A stretch of DNA of 64,000 bases, taken from NCBI GenBank assembly GCA_964023205.1, contig OZ026835.1:13040414-13104413 (forward strand). Direction: 5' to 3'. The stretch is from Lutraria lutraria. Lineage: Eukaryota > Mollusca > Bivalvia > Venerida > Mactridae. The notes under the pieces are model-generated. The model was not told the origin of the DNA and made no database searches. It was given only the letters and a program-made list of their open reading frames with translations. Below, in pieces: positions 24,133 to 35,866 of this stretch (position 1 is the first letter of the stretch; the number at the start of each line of letters is the position of its first letter). The position numbers and the translations under genes are program-made.

Positions 24133-27100
24133 ATGGAAGACACAGAAGCAGTTCCGGAAAGACGAGTGAGGAAACTAACGTAGAAAGCCAGGGAAATTTA
24201 TGAAGGAAAGGTTCTTCAGCTGTCAAATAAGTTTAATGAAAAGTGGACAAGAGTGCAAGAAATTTTGAACCAAATTCCCAAGCACAATACTAAGGAGGAC
24301 TTGAAAAATGTTTACAAGAACTTGTGTCTGACATGCAGAATCCTCAGTATAAAGATCTGTTGTCGTATTACAATACGTCTTTAGGGGTTATTCCCATCGT
24401 GAACAAATTGCCAGTGTATTTAGCAGAGCGATGGAGATGTAGGGCATCGGCATATAAAAGGGAACACCATGTGTCATTTCCACCATTCAAGTTTTTCGCA
24501 GATTTCATGAGGCAGACAAGTGCTGAAAAGAATGATCCTGGTTTGTTTCATCATGCTGCTCAAACTACTGAAAGAAGGGTGACATCCTCTACGAGTATGT
24601 TGGCCATGAAGACCACATTGGTACAGAATGAAAATGGGACATGCCTGTTTCATAATGTTAACGGTCACACATTGAATGACTGTCGGACTTTTAGGTGTAA
24701 ACCAATATCTGTGCGAAAAAAGTTCTTAAGAGACCAAAATTTGTGTTTCAAATGTGAAGAGTCAACTAACCACAGAGCTAGGGATTGTTCTAGGGACATA
24801 TCTTGTCAAGTCTGTAACAGGAAGCATGCTTCTGCACTACACATGACTGAATATCGATCAAATTCGTATGGCGGGGAGAAAGAAATTGCAGATAACGTTA
24901 ATCTGTGTGTCCAAGTCTGTGGAAATAAAATCAGGAGTGCATCATGTGCCAAGATTGTTCCAGTTAAAGTTAGATCACCATTTAATCCTAAGACTGTGGT
25001 TCGTATGTATGCATTGTTGGACGATCAAAGCAATACATCTCTGGTCAAGCCAGAATTCTTCAAGTATTTCAATGGACAATTTAATCAAGTTGCCTATTCC
25101 CTTTCTACTTGTAATGGTAAAATTGAATGTTCAGGTCGGAAGGCTTCAGGTTTTGTTATTGAGAGCAATGATGGAAGCACTACATTTGACTTGCCACCGG
25201 TCACTGAATGTACTCAAATACCTGACATAAGGGATGAAATTCCATTTCCGGATGTGGCAAGGGCCTACCCACATATGAAAGACATCAGTCATCTTATCCC
25301 AGAGGTAGATAGCCACCTTGATATATTGATGCTACTTGGAAGAGATATTCCAGAAGTTCACCATGTCCTAGACCAGAGAATAGGGAGAAGAGGAGAACCC
25401 TTTGCCCAAAAACTAAGTTTAGGTTGGGTGATAATAGGGGAGACCTGCCTTGGAAAGGTTCATAAACCAAATGCTGTGACAGTTAACAAAACCCAAGTGA
25501 TCGAGCGTCAGGATGGTCGATATACAATGTTTCCACCCTGTCAAAGCCAGATGTTTCTGAAGGATCTTCCTACAGTAGTTACGGGTTTATCTCAGGAACA
25601 GATTTTCGCTCGGACACCAGATGATAACAAGTTGGCTCCCTCTCAAGAAGACAGAAAGTTCATGGATATTATGTCAAGCCAGTTTGTCAAGACTGAAGAT
25701 GGACACTGGTCAGCTCCACTGCCCTTCCGCAGTCCTCGTCCTAAATTGTTAAACAATATTGAGCAAGCTTTCAAGAGGACTAGGTCCTTACAAGCTTCAC
25801 TAAATAGAAATCCACAGAAGCAGGAACACTTCGTTGAATTCATGGCGAAGATATTTGACAAACATTATGCTGAGTTAGCGCCCCCACTGAACAGTGATGA
25901 AGAATGTTGGTACCTACCGATATTTGGAGTATATCATGCGCAAAAAGGTCAAATTCGTGTAGTATTCGATTCTGCTGCGAAATATAAGGGACTCTCTCTT
26001 AATTCTGTGTTATTGCAAGGACCTGATCTGACTAACAAATTGCTAGGTATTTTAATGCGGTTTAGGTTAAAACCAGTAGCTATCATAGCAGATTTGGAAC
26101 AAATGTTTTTCCAGTTTCGCGTGCGTGTGAAGGACAGAAACTTCCTCAGATTCCTTTGGTTTAGAGATAACGACCCAGCAAAGGAGATAGTAGAGTACAG
26201 AATGTGTGTACATGTTTTCGGGAATTCCCCCTCTCCAGCTATAGCAACGTATGGTGTAAGACAGTCCGTGTCTCAGGGTGATCAAGATGTCAGAGAGTTT
26301 GTTGAAAGAGACTTTTATGTAGATGACGGATTAGCGTCATTCAGTGATTCTGAGACTGCTATAAACTGTTTGAAATGCACAAGAGATGTTCTCTTCAAGG
26401 GAGGCAAATTACATCTTCATAAAATTGCTTCAAATGATGAGAATGTGTTGAAAGCCTTCCCAAGGTCAGAATTAGCCAAGAATCTCAAGGATGTGACTAT
26501 TGGTGAAGATTTACTTCCTTGTCAAAGAAGTCTTGGTATGTCTTGGAACTTGAACACTGACACCTTCAGTTATAAAGTGTCGTCAGATGAGAAACCGACC
26601 ACTCGTAGGGGGGTCTTGTCAACAATCAATTCGTTATATGACCCAATTGGTTTCATAGCTCCAGTTACTCTCCAAGGAAAGCTTATGATGAGGGACTTGG
26701 TGGAGGAGACTATTGATTGGGATCATCCATTATCAGAAGCATTAACCAATGATTGGAATTTATGGAAAGACTCCTTGTTTCATCTAGAACATTTAGCTGT
26801 GCCTCGTACCTATCTGCCAGAGCCATCAGACAACTTTGATATACATGTTTTCTCGGATGCTTCAGAAAAGGCTATATCAGCTGTGGTCTATATGAGATCA
26901 GTCAACTGTAAGGGAGTACCTCAGCTTGGTTGTGTTTTAGGGAAGTCAACGGTGGCTCCTAAAGCAGGTCACACCATTCCAAGACTGGAGCTATGTGCCG
27001 CAGTCCTGGCTGTGGAATTGGGAACATTGGTATCAGAACATTTAGGTGTGGGCATGATGAATATGACCTTCTATACAGACAGTAAAATTGTTTTAGGCTA

Positions 27101-27716
27101 CTTGAACAATAAGGTGCGACGTTTTTACGTCTACGTTCAAAACAGAGTGTCTCGTATTCTAGGAAGTACTTGTGCAGAACAATGGTCGTATGTGGCAACA
27201 GATGAAAATCCAGCGGACCAAGGAACCCGAACTGTTTCATCAAAAGATATATTGCAAAGTAAATGGGTGAATGGTCCTGACTTCTTGAAGAAGGACAAAC
27301 CTGCTCCGTCGTTGGAAAGATTTGAACTTCAACAGCCAGAGGTAGATAAAGAAGTGAGACCTGTGGTACATTGTTGTAAGACATCTCATAAGTCAAAGTT
27401 TGATCTGTCCATTTTTGAGGCTATCAGTAGCTGGAGTCGTTGTGTGAAGATCTTGTCATTGTTTAAGAACAAAGCTCGTCTGTTTAAATTAAAAAAGAGT
27501 AATTCTGAAGTCGATATTAGTACCCCTGAGATATTAAGTGACACAGAAAGATTCATTATTAGAGAAGTCCAGAGAGAACTTTTTGGTCTGGAGATAAAAT
27601 GCCTTCAGAGTAGAAGCCCACTTCCCAGTGATAGTTCAGTTAGACAGCTCAACCCGTTTCTAGATGAGCGAGGCTTGCTTCGTGTGGGTGGACGTTTGAA
27701 CATGCTTCATACTTGA
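24133..27716 (+). pseudogene. BEL/Pao gag-protease-RT-RNase H
   Basis: A start ATG at 24133 is followed by an in-frame TAG at 24181, then a coiled-coil-like stretch (EGKVLQLSNKFNEKW). After a frame change the main open frame runs 24324-27716 (1130 codons). The gag part seems shortened. Three Cys/His clusters follow (CLFHNVNGHTLNDC, CFKCEESTNHRARDC, CQVCNRKHASALH). The protease is ALLDDQSNTSLV. RT has IADLEQMFFQFRV and the catalytic YVDDG (about 26315). RNase H has VFSDASEKAISAVVY and FYTDSKIVLGYL. These are BEL/Pao signatures. The frame ends one base out of step with the integrase ORF. Confidence 0.92.
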
Positions 27717-28927
27717 ATAGAGATGAAAAACATCCTATCATTATGCACAGGAAACATAGGGTCGCACAACTTATTGCGGAGCATTTTCACCACAAAGTTC
27801 ATCATCTAAGTTGTCACTTAACTGAAAGTGCCATCAGAACCGGGGGATTCTGGTTGATTGGCTGCAAGAGACTACTTAGGTCTGTTATCAGTAAATGTGT
27901 TCAGTGTCGAAAGATTCGTGGAAAGACAGTCTGCCAAATTATGTCTGATTTACCAGAAGATAGGGTCGTTTATGGTGCTCCATTTCTGACCGTAGGAGTC
28001 GACGTTTTCGGACCATGGAATGTGGTTGCTCGACGTACTAGGGGAGGACTGTCATGCAATAAACGCTGGGCCGTTCTCTTCACTTGTGTCACATCTAGAG
28101 CTGTTCACATAGAGGCAATAGAGGAGCTGAGCACTTCTTCTTTCATAAATGCTATGCGCAGATTCATTGCCATCAGAGGACCCGTTAAAACCTTTCGGTC
28201 GGACCGTGGGACAAATTCTGTTGGAGCTGTCGAATGTATAAATATATCAGCCATAAACGTGGAAGATGTACAGATGAAAACCTTCATGAACGACCACAAG
28301 ATTACCTGGAAGTTCAACTCCCCACACTCATCCCATATGGGTGGCGTTTGGGAACGCCTTATTGGAGTGGTTCGTAGAATCTTAGACTCAATGTTATTGG
28401 AGCATTCAGGAAAACTGTCTCATGAAGTACTGTCAACATTATTGGCAAAAGTGTGTTTAATGGTTAATTCCCGTCCACTTGTACCAGTCTCTAATGACCC
28501 CGAAAATCCAGTGGTGCTAAGTCCAATGATGTTACTTAGTCATAAGTCAGTCAATGAATGTGTTGAATTCAGGGAGATAAATGTGAGGGATATGTATCGG
28601 TCCCAATGGAAGCGTGTCCAGTGTCTTGCTGACATCTTTTGGAAGCGATGGCGAAGAGAGTATCTTCAGACACTACAAAAGAGAAGCAAGTGGATGTCAT
28701 CCTGTCGCGATGTGTGTATTGGCGATATAGTGATGTTAGTAGAAGACGAGTCTCCAAGAAACGAATGGCCTATGGGTATTGTGACAGCTATTTTTCCGAG
28801 TGCGGATGACCACGTGCGGAAGGTGTCTGTGAAAATTCATCGTCGAGATGATTCAAAACCAAAGATATACACCAGACCCATTACTAAACTTGTGATGCTC
28901 ATTGAGAGCCAGGAAAGGTGTAAATAA
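27713..28927 (+). CDS. BEL/Pao integrase region
   Basis: 404 codons, overlapping the previous stop by 4 bp in another frame. HHCC zinc finger: HH...H then CVQCRKIRG. DDE core: GVDVFGPW (first Asp), FRSDRGTNSVGA (second Asp), HMGGVWERLIGVVRR (Glu). A C-terminal domain follows with GDIVMLVEDESPRNEWPMG, typical of BEL integrases. The one-base offset with the RT frame at 27712-27716 looks like a simple deletion; BEL elements normally use one polyprotein. Confidence 0.9.
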   Translation: MNRDEKHPIIMHRKHRVAQLIAEHFHHKVHHLSCHLTESAIRTGGFWLIGCKRLLRSVISKCVQCRKIRGKTVCQIMSDLPEDRVVYGAPFLTVGVDVFGPWNVVARRTRGGLSCNKRWAVLFTCVTSRAVHIEAIEELSTSSFINAMRRFIAIRGPVKTFRSDRGTNSVGAVECINISAINVEDVQMKTFMNDHKITWKFNSPHSSHMGGVWERLIGVVRRILDSMLLEHSGKLSHEVLSTLLAKVCLMVNSRPLVPVSNDPENPVVLSPMMLLSHKSVNECVEFREINVRDMYRSQWKRVQCLADIFWKRWRREYLQTLQKRSKWMSSCRDVCIGDIVMLVEDESPRNEWPMGIVTAIFPSADDHVRKVSVKIHRRDDSKPKIYTRPITKLVMLIESQERCK

Positions 28928-29337
28928 TCATATACTGTAAATGATGACTTGATGAAATGTTAATTTGATAAAGTACTACCTAGTGAACCAGATACACTCG
29001 AACTGTTCCCTCAGTTGTGTGTACGTTTTAACTGATTATTCCGTTCATCATTGCTGAAATGTTTCAGCTGATTAGATAACTATTCCATTGGAAACGTGTG
29101 TCTTTGTATGAATAAGTTTATAATTATGGCATATTCACTGAAACTTTAACATTTAGTCTTTTGTATTGTTGTAGGTTATTTGTGTTTCATAATGCATAGT
29201 TTATTGACATTTTCCTGTTCCTTTGGGATTTTTTTCAATTCGTATGTGCCTATTTTTACTAAATGTTAATGTTAGGTTACATTTTTGGGTTTAATTCATG
29301 TTATGTTGGTATTTTTTTTGTCATACCAGGCGGGGAG
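28928..29337 (+). other. BEL 3' untranslated region
   Basis: Non-coding, AT-rich, ending in the purine tract GGCGGGGAG directly before the LTR. Confidence 0.7.
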
Positions 29338-29566
29338 TGTTGTATAACTGTATGTTTATTTTTTTTATAATGTTCAGGAACGATAACCGTGGCTAGTTAG
29401 GTATTTTCGCTTCATTATCCTTTTCGCTATTTGATTTTCTTGGAGGCACTAAAAACAACATCGGCGGCGAAGCACATGGCATTTTTTCTCTTTGGAGCCT
29501 TGTCGAACTATAATTTCGTCACGATAATAAACCTCGGACAAACAAATAGCCTTTCGTCTTGGTACA
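29338..29566 (+). repeat. BEL 3' LTR (229 bp)
   Basis: Uninterrupted LTR, which serves as the empty-site reference for the long-inverted-repeat element in the 5' LTR: here CTTCATTATCCTTTTCG is continuous. Confidence 0.95.
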
Positions 29567-32528
29567 AGCTGAATTACACATTACATTAGGTCTACCACAG
29601 TCAAGAAAACAAACCGCTCTCTTTTTGATCACCCCAGACACCAAATATTCAAAATCTTCACCTGTTATCCTAGGAACAAATATATCGAATGAATTAATGA
29701 AAGAAAGTAAAAGTATCTATGGGGAACAATTCCTACAGAAAGCTAAAAAAGAGGGTCTTAGTGATCCATGGAACCTATCGTTCAGATGTATCTCCGTCAG
29801 AGAAAAAGAATTAGAGAGAAACAACAATAGAATAGCTATTATAAGAAGTGCATCAAAACTTACATTGAAACCTAACGAGACAAGTGATATTGTAGGATAT
29901 TGTGATAAGAAGATAGACTACTTGCAGACCACTGCCATAATACACGAAACTGACGATTCTAACCTACCATCAGACATCGACATCACTCCAGCAATAATTA
30001 ACTACCAACCAGATAAGCAACAAGACATAACCATCAATGTTGCTAATCTTTCCACAAATACCATAACTATACAGCCAAATGCTATCATATGCGAACTACA
30101 ACCAGTCACTATAGATGCAACTCAAAGCAACGAAGAAATTGAAAGAAATGTTAATAAGACCGTTTTGGACCAGACACATATTGATGATAATTCGAAATTG
30201 TCAATAAAACAGACACAACAAATCAAAAATATACTCGAAAGACACATTGAAATTTTCTCGACCGGCGAACTAGATATTGGTAATTGTGACTTGATTAAAC
30301 ATAGGATAGACTTACTCCCTGGCTATGATACACCGTTTAAACAGAGACATAGAAGAATCCCTCCCATGATGATTGAAGAAGTAAGAAAACATTTAGAACT
30401 TATACTATCAACTGGTATAATACAAACATCCAAGTCCCCATGGGCAAGTAACGTGGTTCTAGTTAGAAAGAAGAATGGTTCATTGAGAATGTGTGTAGAC
30501 TACAGAATGCTAAACCAACGTAGTGTGAAAGATGCTTATGCACTCCCACGTATTGATGAAGTATTTGATGTCCTTAAGGGAAGTAAATATTTTTCGACCA
30601 TTGATATGAAAAGTGGTTACCACCAAATAGAAATTGAAGATAGACACAAAGAGAGAACTGCATTCACCGTAGGTCCTTTGGGTTTTATGAATTTGTTAAG
30701 ATGCCCTTCGGATTATCAAACAGCCCTGCCACATATCAGAGATTAATGGAAGAATGTTTGAAAGATTATAACCTGACCATTTGCGTAATATACTTAGACG
30801 ATCTCATTATATTCTCTAAAACGTTTGAAGAGCACCTGAAACACTTAGACATGATACTTACCAGATTAGAAGAATGTAAACTGAAGCTATCTACAGATAA
30901 GTGTTTTTTCATCCAGGACAAAGTACATTTCCTTGGACATGTCGTCAGTGAAGACGGCATCGAAACTGACCCAGAAAAGATTGAGAAAGTAAAAAATTGG
31001 CCAACACCAAGTAACCCGGATGAACTTAGATCATTTTTAGCATTTGCTGGCTATTACAGGAGATTTGTGAAAGATTTCAGCAAAAATACTAGACAATTGG
31101 CAGATCTTCTTCCACCTACATCATGGAAGAAAAGAGCGAAGAAGGTCACCAAAGAATGATCCTGGACAGAGTCAGAACAACAAGTGTTCGAAAACTTGAA
31201 AAGGACCCTTACTTCACCACCTATACTTGCATACCCAGACTTTGAAGCACCATTTGAACTACATACTGATGCTAGTACTAAAGGATTAGGAGCTGTTCTG
31301 TACAATAAACAGGATGGTCAATGGAAAGTTATAGCATACGCCTCAAGAAGTTTATCCAAATCAGAAAAAAACTATCCAGCACACAAACTGGAATTTTTGG
31401 CCTTAAAATTGGCAGTGACAGAAAAATTCTCGAGTTATTTAATGTGTACAACCTTTACAGTTGTCACAGACAATAACCCTCTTACTTACGTACTTACCTC
31501 AGCAAAGTTAGATGCCACTGGGCATAGATGGGTTGCAGCACTTGGTGAATATAACTTTGAAATCATTTATAGATCAGGGACCAAGAACCAAGATGCTGAT
31601 GGACTTAGTCGCTATCCTTCAAAGATTGATAAAGAATCAATCAATGCAATCTGCAACATCATATATACTACACCATATATAGAAACCATTCCTTGTAATA
31701 ATATAAACATCATAGAAGCATATGAAGAAACAGGACAGACAATGGCTCAAATAGAGTTGCAAGAAATAAGGAAAAGCCAAAGGGAGGATGATATTATTGA
31801 AAGATGGAGAAGGGCGGTAATAGATAAAAACTTACCTTATCAGAAAGGAAATAAAGATGACAATATTATGAGAAGATACTATAAGAACTTGATAATGAAG
31901 AGAGGTGTGTTGTACAGGAAAGTGGAAGACAGTAGTATAGAGCAACTAATCATTCCAAAGAAGTATCGTAAGGATATCCTGAAAGGACTTCATACAAATG
32001 TAGGTCACCCAGGCAGAGAAAGAACTCTCAGACTTCTTAGACAAAAGATATTTCTGGCTTGGTATGTCTGTTGATGTAGAAAATTACATTTCGTCATGTG
32101 AAAGATGCCAACGTAGAAAATCTAATATGAATGAGCGAGCACCACTAGTAAACATAACAACAAGTTATCCTTTAGAATTAGTTTGTATGGACTTTTTAAC
32201 ATTGGAACAGTCTAAAGGAGGAATTAGCAACATATTAGTTATAACTGACCATTTCACAAAATATGCAGTAGCCGTACCAACTAAGAATCAAACTGCAAAA
32301 ACAACGGCAGAAACACTGTATAGCCACTTTATCGTCCACTACGGAATACCTACCAAATTTCATTCAGACCAAGGAGCAAGTTTTGAAAGTCAAATCATTA
32401 AGGAACTTTGTGAGTTATTAAACGTGAAGAAAACTAGAACTACAATATATCATCCAATGGGCAATGGCATCACAGAAAGGTTCAAAGGAATCATCTCTTC
32501 CCTGTGAAAAATACAGAAGAAGAAGTAA

Positions 32529-33197
32529 GTGTGGAGGGGCCTATTCCAAATTCTCTGGAAAGAAAAGGATGCATCCGAAGCAAACGAAAATAGAGACATG
32601 AAGGTTAATGATAGAGAGAATGAAGATAGTAGTGACTCAGATGAGGATTTAGTCTTTGTCCGAAGTTCAAAGAGCTATGGGGACGCCCATATTTCTCATG
32701 TGGAGACTGAGTCTGATAGTAATAGCAACGGAGATTCAACAGATGTATCTGACGTTGAAGAATCGGATAGTACTGTGGAAGATTCAGAGGGTGTGTTAGA
32801 AAATGAATATAATGATGGTCCCACTGACCATCATCAGGAAACATGCACAGATGTCGAGGATTCTATGGATGGTACAGGCAAACCAGACATCAGCGAACAC
32901 AGAGAAGATGATACTCCAACAAGTGTTGCAGAAGAACAAATCAATGATGTAAACACCGAAAGAAGACAAACATCTCCTCCGAGACCTCTTCCAAGAACCC
33001 CAACACCTCAACCAAGACGTCCAAGAAGGAAAACCCAGAAACCTGCATGGTTTGACTCATACCATATGCATCAAATACAAGAAGTTAGACCAGTAGACTC
33101 CAAAATTCAGTCATTGAATGTATTAATGTCATCTGGGGTATTGAATGAGATTGATAGAGACGTTGCGCATAAGATTTTACAAGCCATTTTACACTAG
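32529..33197 (+). CDS. Gypsy C-terminal acidic/proline-rich tail
   Basis: 222 codons. Ser/Asp/Glu-rich (DSDEDLVFVRSS, DVSDVEESDSTVEDSE), then a Pro/Arg segment (SPPRPLPRTPTPQPRR) and the ending KPAWFDSYHMHQ, resembling the end of Gypsy pol proteins where the polyprotein finishes with a basic patch and W-x-x-D/Y. It was probably continuous with integrase before a deletion at about 32507-32529. Confidence 0.65.
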   Translation: MWRGLFQILWKEKDASEANENRDMKVNDRENEDSSDSDEDLVFVRSSKSYGDAHISHVETESDSNSNGDSTDVSDVEESDSTVEDSEGVLENEYNDGPTDHHQETCTDVEDSMDGTGKPDISEHREDDTPTSVAEEQINDVNTERRQTSPPRPLPRTPTPQPRRPRRKTQKPAWFDSYHMHQIQEVRPVDSKIQSLNVLMSSGVLNEIDRDVAHKILQAILH

Positions 33198-33521
33198 ACT
33201 GTGAAAAACAAAAACAAAAAATGATAAATTAATCAAACAAATAATAAAGAATAAATAAATGAAGGTAAAAAAATATAATAAAAAAAAAGATAAAAAATAA
33301 AATAAATAAAAATCGGTTTTGTATGTATGTCATTAATTTAACATAGACAGGTGAATTGGTAGAGTTTTTTTTTTAAGTCAATTTGCACTAGACTAAAAAT
33401 AAATGAATACTGATGATAATTTGATAATTTTTTTCTTCAGTTTATTTTTAATATTTTTTTATGTATGACATTGACGTTGACAAGTAAATGACGGGACGTC
33501 ATTTCTTTGGCCAGGGAAATG
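33198..33521 (+). other. Gypsy 3' untranslated region
   Basis: A-rich and T-rich runs, ending TGGCCAGGGAAATG directly before the LTR (purine tract GGGAAA). Confidence 0.6.
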
Positions 33522-34414
33522 TGTAACCGGACGATTTGTAATGAGATTTGCTTCCGTGGTTTCAGTCGATCATGTGACTTTTTCCCGCTCTTGTGGTCAT
33601 TGCAGGACTTGATTTCTTTGTCTCAAGTCCACTCCTATTTAATGTGTTACGCTTCTGTGACTTTGCTGGCCATGTGAGTTTTCCCTCCCTCCATGCCATT
33701 GCAGACACTGATTCCTTTGTATGCAGTCAGGCATTAGGGATATTAAGAGATTTGGTATGTTCAGTTTGTGTATTCTTGTTTCTATGGTTTTTATTAAGAC
33801 ATTGTCTTGTCTAAATTACTTATCAGGATTGTTGACTCCAAGTATCTTTCTAAACTAAGAATTTAATCTGTTCTCTGATTTCGGGAGTAGCCGGTACTAT
33901 TCTGTCTTTTCTGATTGTAACATCACCCTGTCATACTATTCACCTTTAACATATCTAAATTTGTAGAATACATGTAACAACAGCTGAACTAATACAAGTG
34001 AGAACGAAACACCTAATCCCATAGATTGGTGAGTAATATGTTGTGTGTATTATTTGTGTATCACATGTATTTATTCATATTATATAACTAGGTATATTGT
34101 TGTAATGTATAATGTGTGTTACATTCTGTATGTAATGTAATATTTACATGTAATATTGATGATGACCGGCCACTAGTTACATTTATGTAATCATTATGTA
34201 AGTGTTAGTACATGCTATATTGTTGTTATAAAATACTTGTATGTTTATATATAATTTCAGGGTGTATGTAACAAATAAATACGACTCACCAGAAGTCATA
34301 GTTCACCAATATACTCGTAACCGTGAAAATAAATCTTTAATTGGAACTTAATAAACTCATTATTCTTTATCACCATTGGACAAATCGTTTACACGACAGA
34401 CCCAAAAGGTAACA
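33522..34414 (+). repeat. Gypsy 3' LTR (893 bp)
   Basis: Matches 15595-16507 apart from a 20-bp deletion and scattered substitutions. Ends GGTAACA followed by the CTTA duplication. Confidence 0.93.
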
Positions 34415-34439
34415 CTTATCAATTACTACAAATGTACTT

Positions 34440-34958
34440 CATTACAGAATATAAACGTGTTGTCACGATTGCAGGCTCGTGGCGTAAAACGTAGGAAGAG
34501 ACAACCACTTAAGTGTGGTTTTGGTGTTGAAAACGTAGCGCCAGAAATCTCTGCTTCTTTTGATGAGAATTGTGATCTCGATTATGACTTTCCATTGTCT
34601 GTGTAAAAAATGGATAATGAACTGTTCGGTTGTGATATGCTAGGACTGATTAAGATTGATCAGAACTTTGCAACATGCAAAAATAACATGACTGACTGGT
34701 ATCGACCAGTACATGAAATCTTGACAGACATTGCTGAAGTAAGAGAAGATTCTATCAGTGATGATCATGAGGATGATTCGACAGTTGCAGAGAATGTATC
34801 GTCAGCTGATGCAAGTGACTATCTAGTGAAAACATTCTGCGCTATCCACACATCAAAGTGACATGCTGGAAATTCTAATGAAAGCGGCGGAAGACTCGTT
34901 TGTGAAAACCCGTACCGAAGTACATGATGGACAAACCAAGATCAGTGACTTTTTTTAA
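34440..34958 (+). pseudogene. pogo/Tigger-like transposase C-terminal relic
   Basis: Broken reading with a Lys/Arg stretch (GVKRRKRQP), an acidic segment (EVREDSISDDHEDDS), a helix with DASDYLVKTF and a final ILMKAAEDSFVKTRTE...QTKISDFF before TAA. The ending Q-x-K-I-x-D-F-F is characteristic of pogo/Tigger transposases. A stop at 34859-34861 and frame changes make it non-functional. It lies immediately right of the Gypsy insertion, and a possible N-terminal partner lies left of it at 13680-14160. Confidence 0.5.
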
Positions 34959-35537
34959 GTGAAATCTAAATGCCACAAGACTGATATAACATGAAAGAGA
35001 CTACTAATTAAGTATCCCTGTAACGAATAGTCTGATATAATATTAAGTAGATGTTTACTTCATTTTACATGAATAATTCACGCTCATCTTGAAATTTGTC
35101 TCTGTTATTCTGACTAGTATTCTTGCATTATTTTGTCAAAATTCGATGTCTCCGTACATGTGTAATATTATGTGATGAACATTTTGACAGTGACTGCTAG
35201 TATTCATGAAATACAAATTTAGATATTACATGTAGTAAAAATAAAACAAATTATCAATTTCTATTCCTTTTGTATTTTTTCTTATCAAATGATGATAACT
35301 GTGCTATTATGACATTCCCGTATAATGATTTTATTATAGCATTACAGCAGTATTAATAAAACAAAGAAAAGTGCAAATGGTACGGAATTTCTACACCTAG
35401 AAGTGGTCAACTGCCGCCTTAAGCAGCCAATTTGGCCAATTCCCTTGACTAGCTACCTAATACAGGTTGGACTGTAAGCATTATGTAAAATATAAATAAT
35501 AAAGTTTTGCTATGAAACATATCATGTTTTCATGTGA
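34959..35537. other. Non-coding, no feature supported
   Basis: AT-rich spacer between the pogo relic and the next coding-like fragment. Confidence 0.4.
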
Positions 35538-35866
35538 ATGTTTGTACATTCACAATATGTCACAGACTCGCATGTTATCGGAACAGCTGATGAGGCTGAC
35601 ACTATGGTGTTGGAGTCTGCTACAGCTACTGAAGTGTTAGAAGCGATCATGTCCGATGGATGCGAAGTTGAGCTTGACATAAAAACTTCTGATTCATCAC
35701 TTCCAGTTTTCAGCCAGTCTGACTTATCACATTCTCCGCCACCGTCAACACTTGCCTTCAGTGAAATCGATAATCCATTCGAACTCCCTAAACCGTCTTC
35801 GTCAGAAAATAAAAACAGACTAGAAGCCCAAGGGCAACATGTCGAGCCCCTGTTTAGCCAGCTTGT
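35538..35866 (+). pseudogene. Unidentified coding-like fragment
   Basis: An open frame with protein-like composition: acidic/Thr-rich (GTADEADTMVLESATATEVL), a Ser/Pro segment (SQSDLSHSPPPSTLAFSE) and NPFELPKPSSSENK. A possible acceptor TGTCACAG lies at its start. It runs straight into the tandem repeat, which truncates it. No domain recognised. Confidence 0.35.

Larger units (their letters stand above)
19620..29566 (+). mobile_element. BEL/Pao LTR retrotransposon nested in Gypsy
   Basis: The LTR starts TGTTGTATAACTG and ends CTTGGTACA; 5-bp duplication AGCTG at 19615-19619 and 29567-29571. The 3' LTR is 29338-29566; the 5' LTR is the same sequence split into 19620-19698 and 23936-24083 by the long-inverted-repeat element. 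Excluding that insertion the element is about 5.7 kb. The purine tract GGCGGGGAG precedes the 3' LTR. The LTRs differ at about three bases plus a T-run length, so insertion is fairly recent compared with the host Gypsy copy. Domain order and motifs (see coding entries) are BEL/Pao. Confidence 0.95.
19346..32507 (+). pseudogene. Gypsy pol (protease-RT-RNase H-integrase), interrupted and broken
   Basis: Protease: LLDTGSCVSVIS (active-site DTGS) near 19480. The coding line stops at 19619 where BEL is inserted and resumes at 29567. RT spans about 30290-30960 with LRMCVDYRMLN and YLDD (about 30790), broken by a one-base shift near 30690. An in-frame TGA at 31157-31159 precedes RNase H (HTDASTKGLGAVLYN). 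A shift near 32055 splits the HHCC zinc finger of integrase. The catalytic core (MDF, SDQGASFES, GITERFKG) ends at a stop at 32507, with the integrase C-terminal domain missing. RT copies the RNA and integrase inserts the product; this copy cannot make a full polyprotein. Confidence 0.9.
15595..34414 (+). mobile_element. Ty3/Gypsy LTR retrotransposon, split by a BEL insertion
   Basis: Two long direct repeats (15595-16507 and 33522-34414) start TGTAACC and end GGTAAYA. They are flanked by a 4-bp duplication CTTA (15591-15594, 34415-34418). A primer-binding site follows the left LTR by two bases and a purine-rich tract precedes the right LTR. Order: LTR, long leader, gag, protease, RT, RNase H, integrase, acidic tail, LTR, which is the Ty3/Gypsy order. 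The BEL element at 19620-29566 interrupts the protease; the reading frame resumes exactly across the AGCTG duplication. Several stops and one-base shifts make it defective, and the integrase C-terminus is missing. Confidence 0.93.

Noticed and set aside
27708..27720. Programmed frameshift between BEL RNase H and integrase
   Set aside because: No slippery heptamer at the junction and BEL elements normally use one frame; a one-base deletion is simpler.
24474..28757. Several 60-145-codon minus-strand open frames
   Set aside because: All are antisense shadows of BEL pol.
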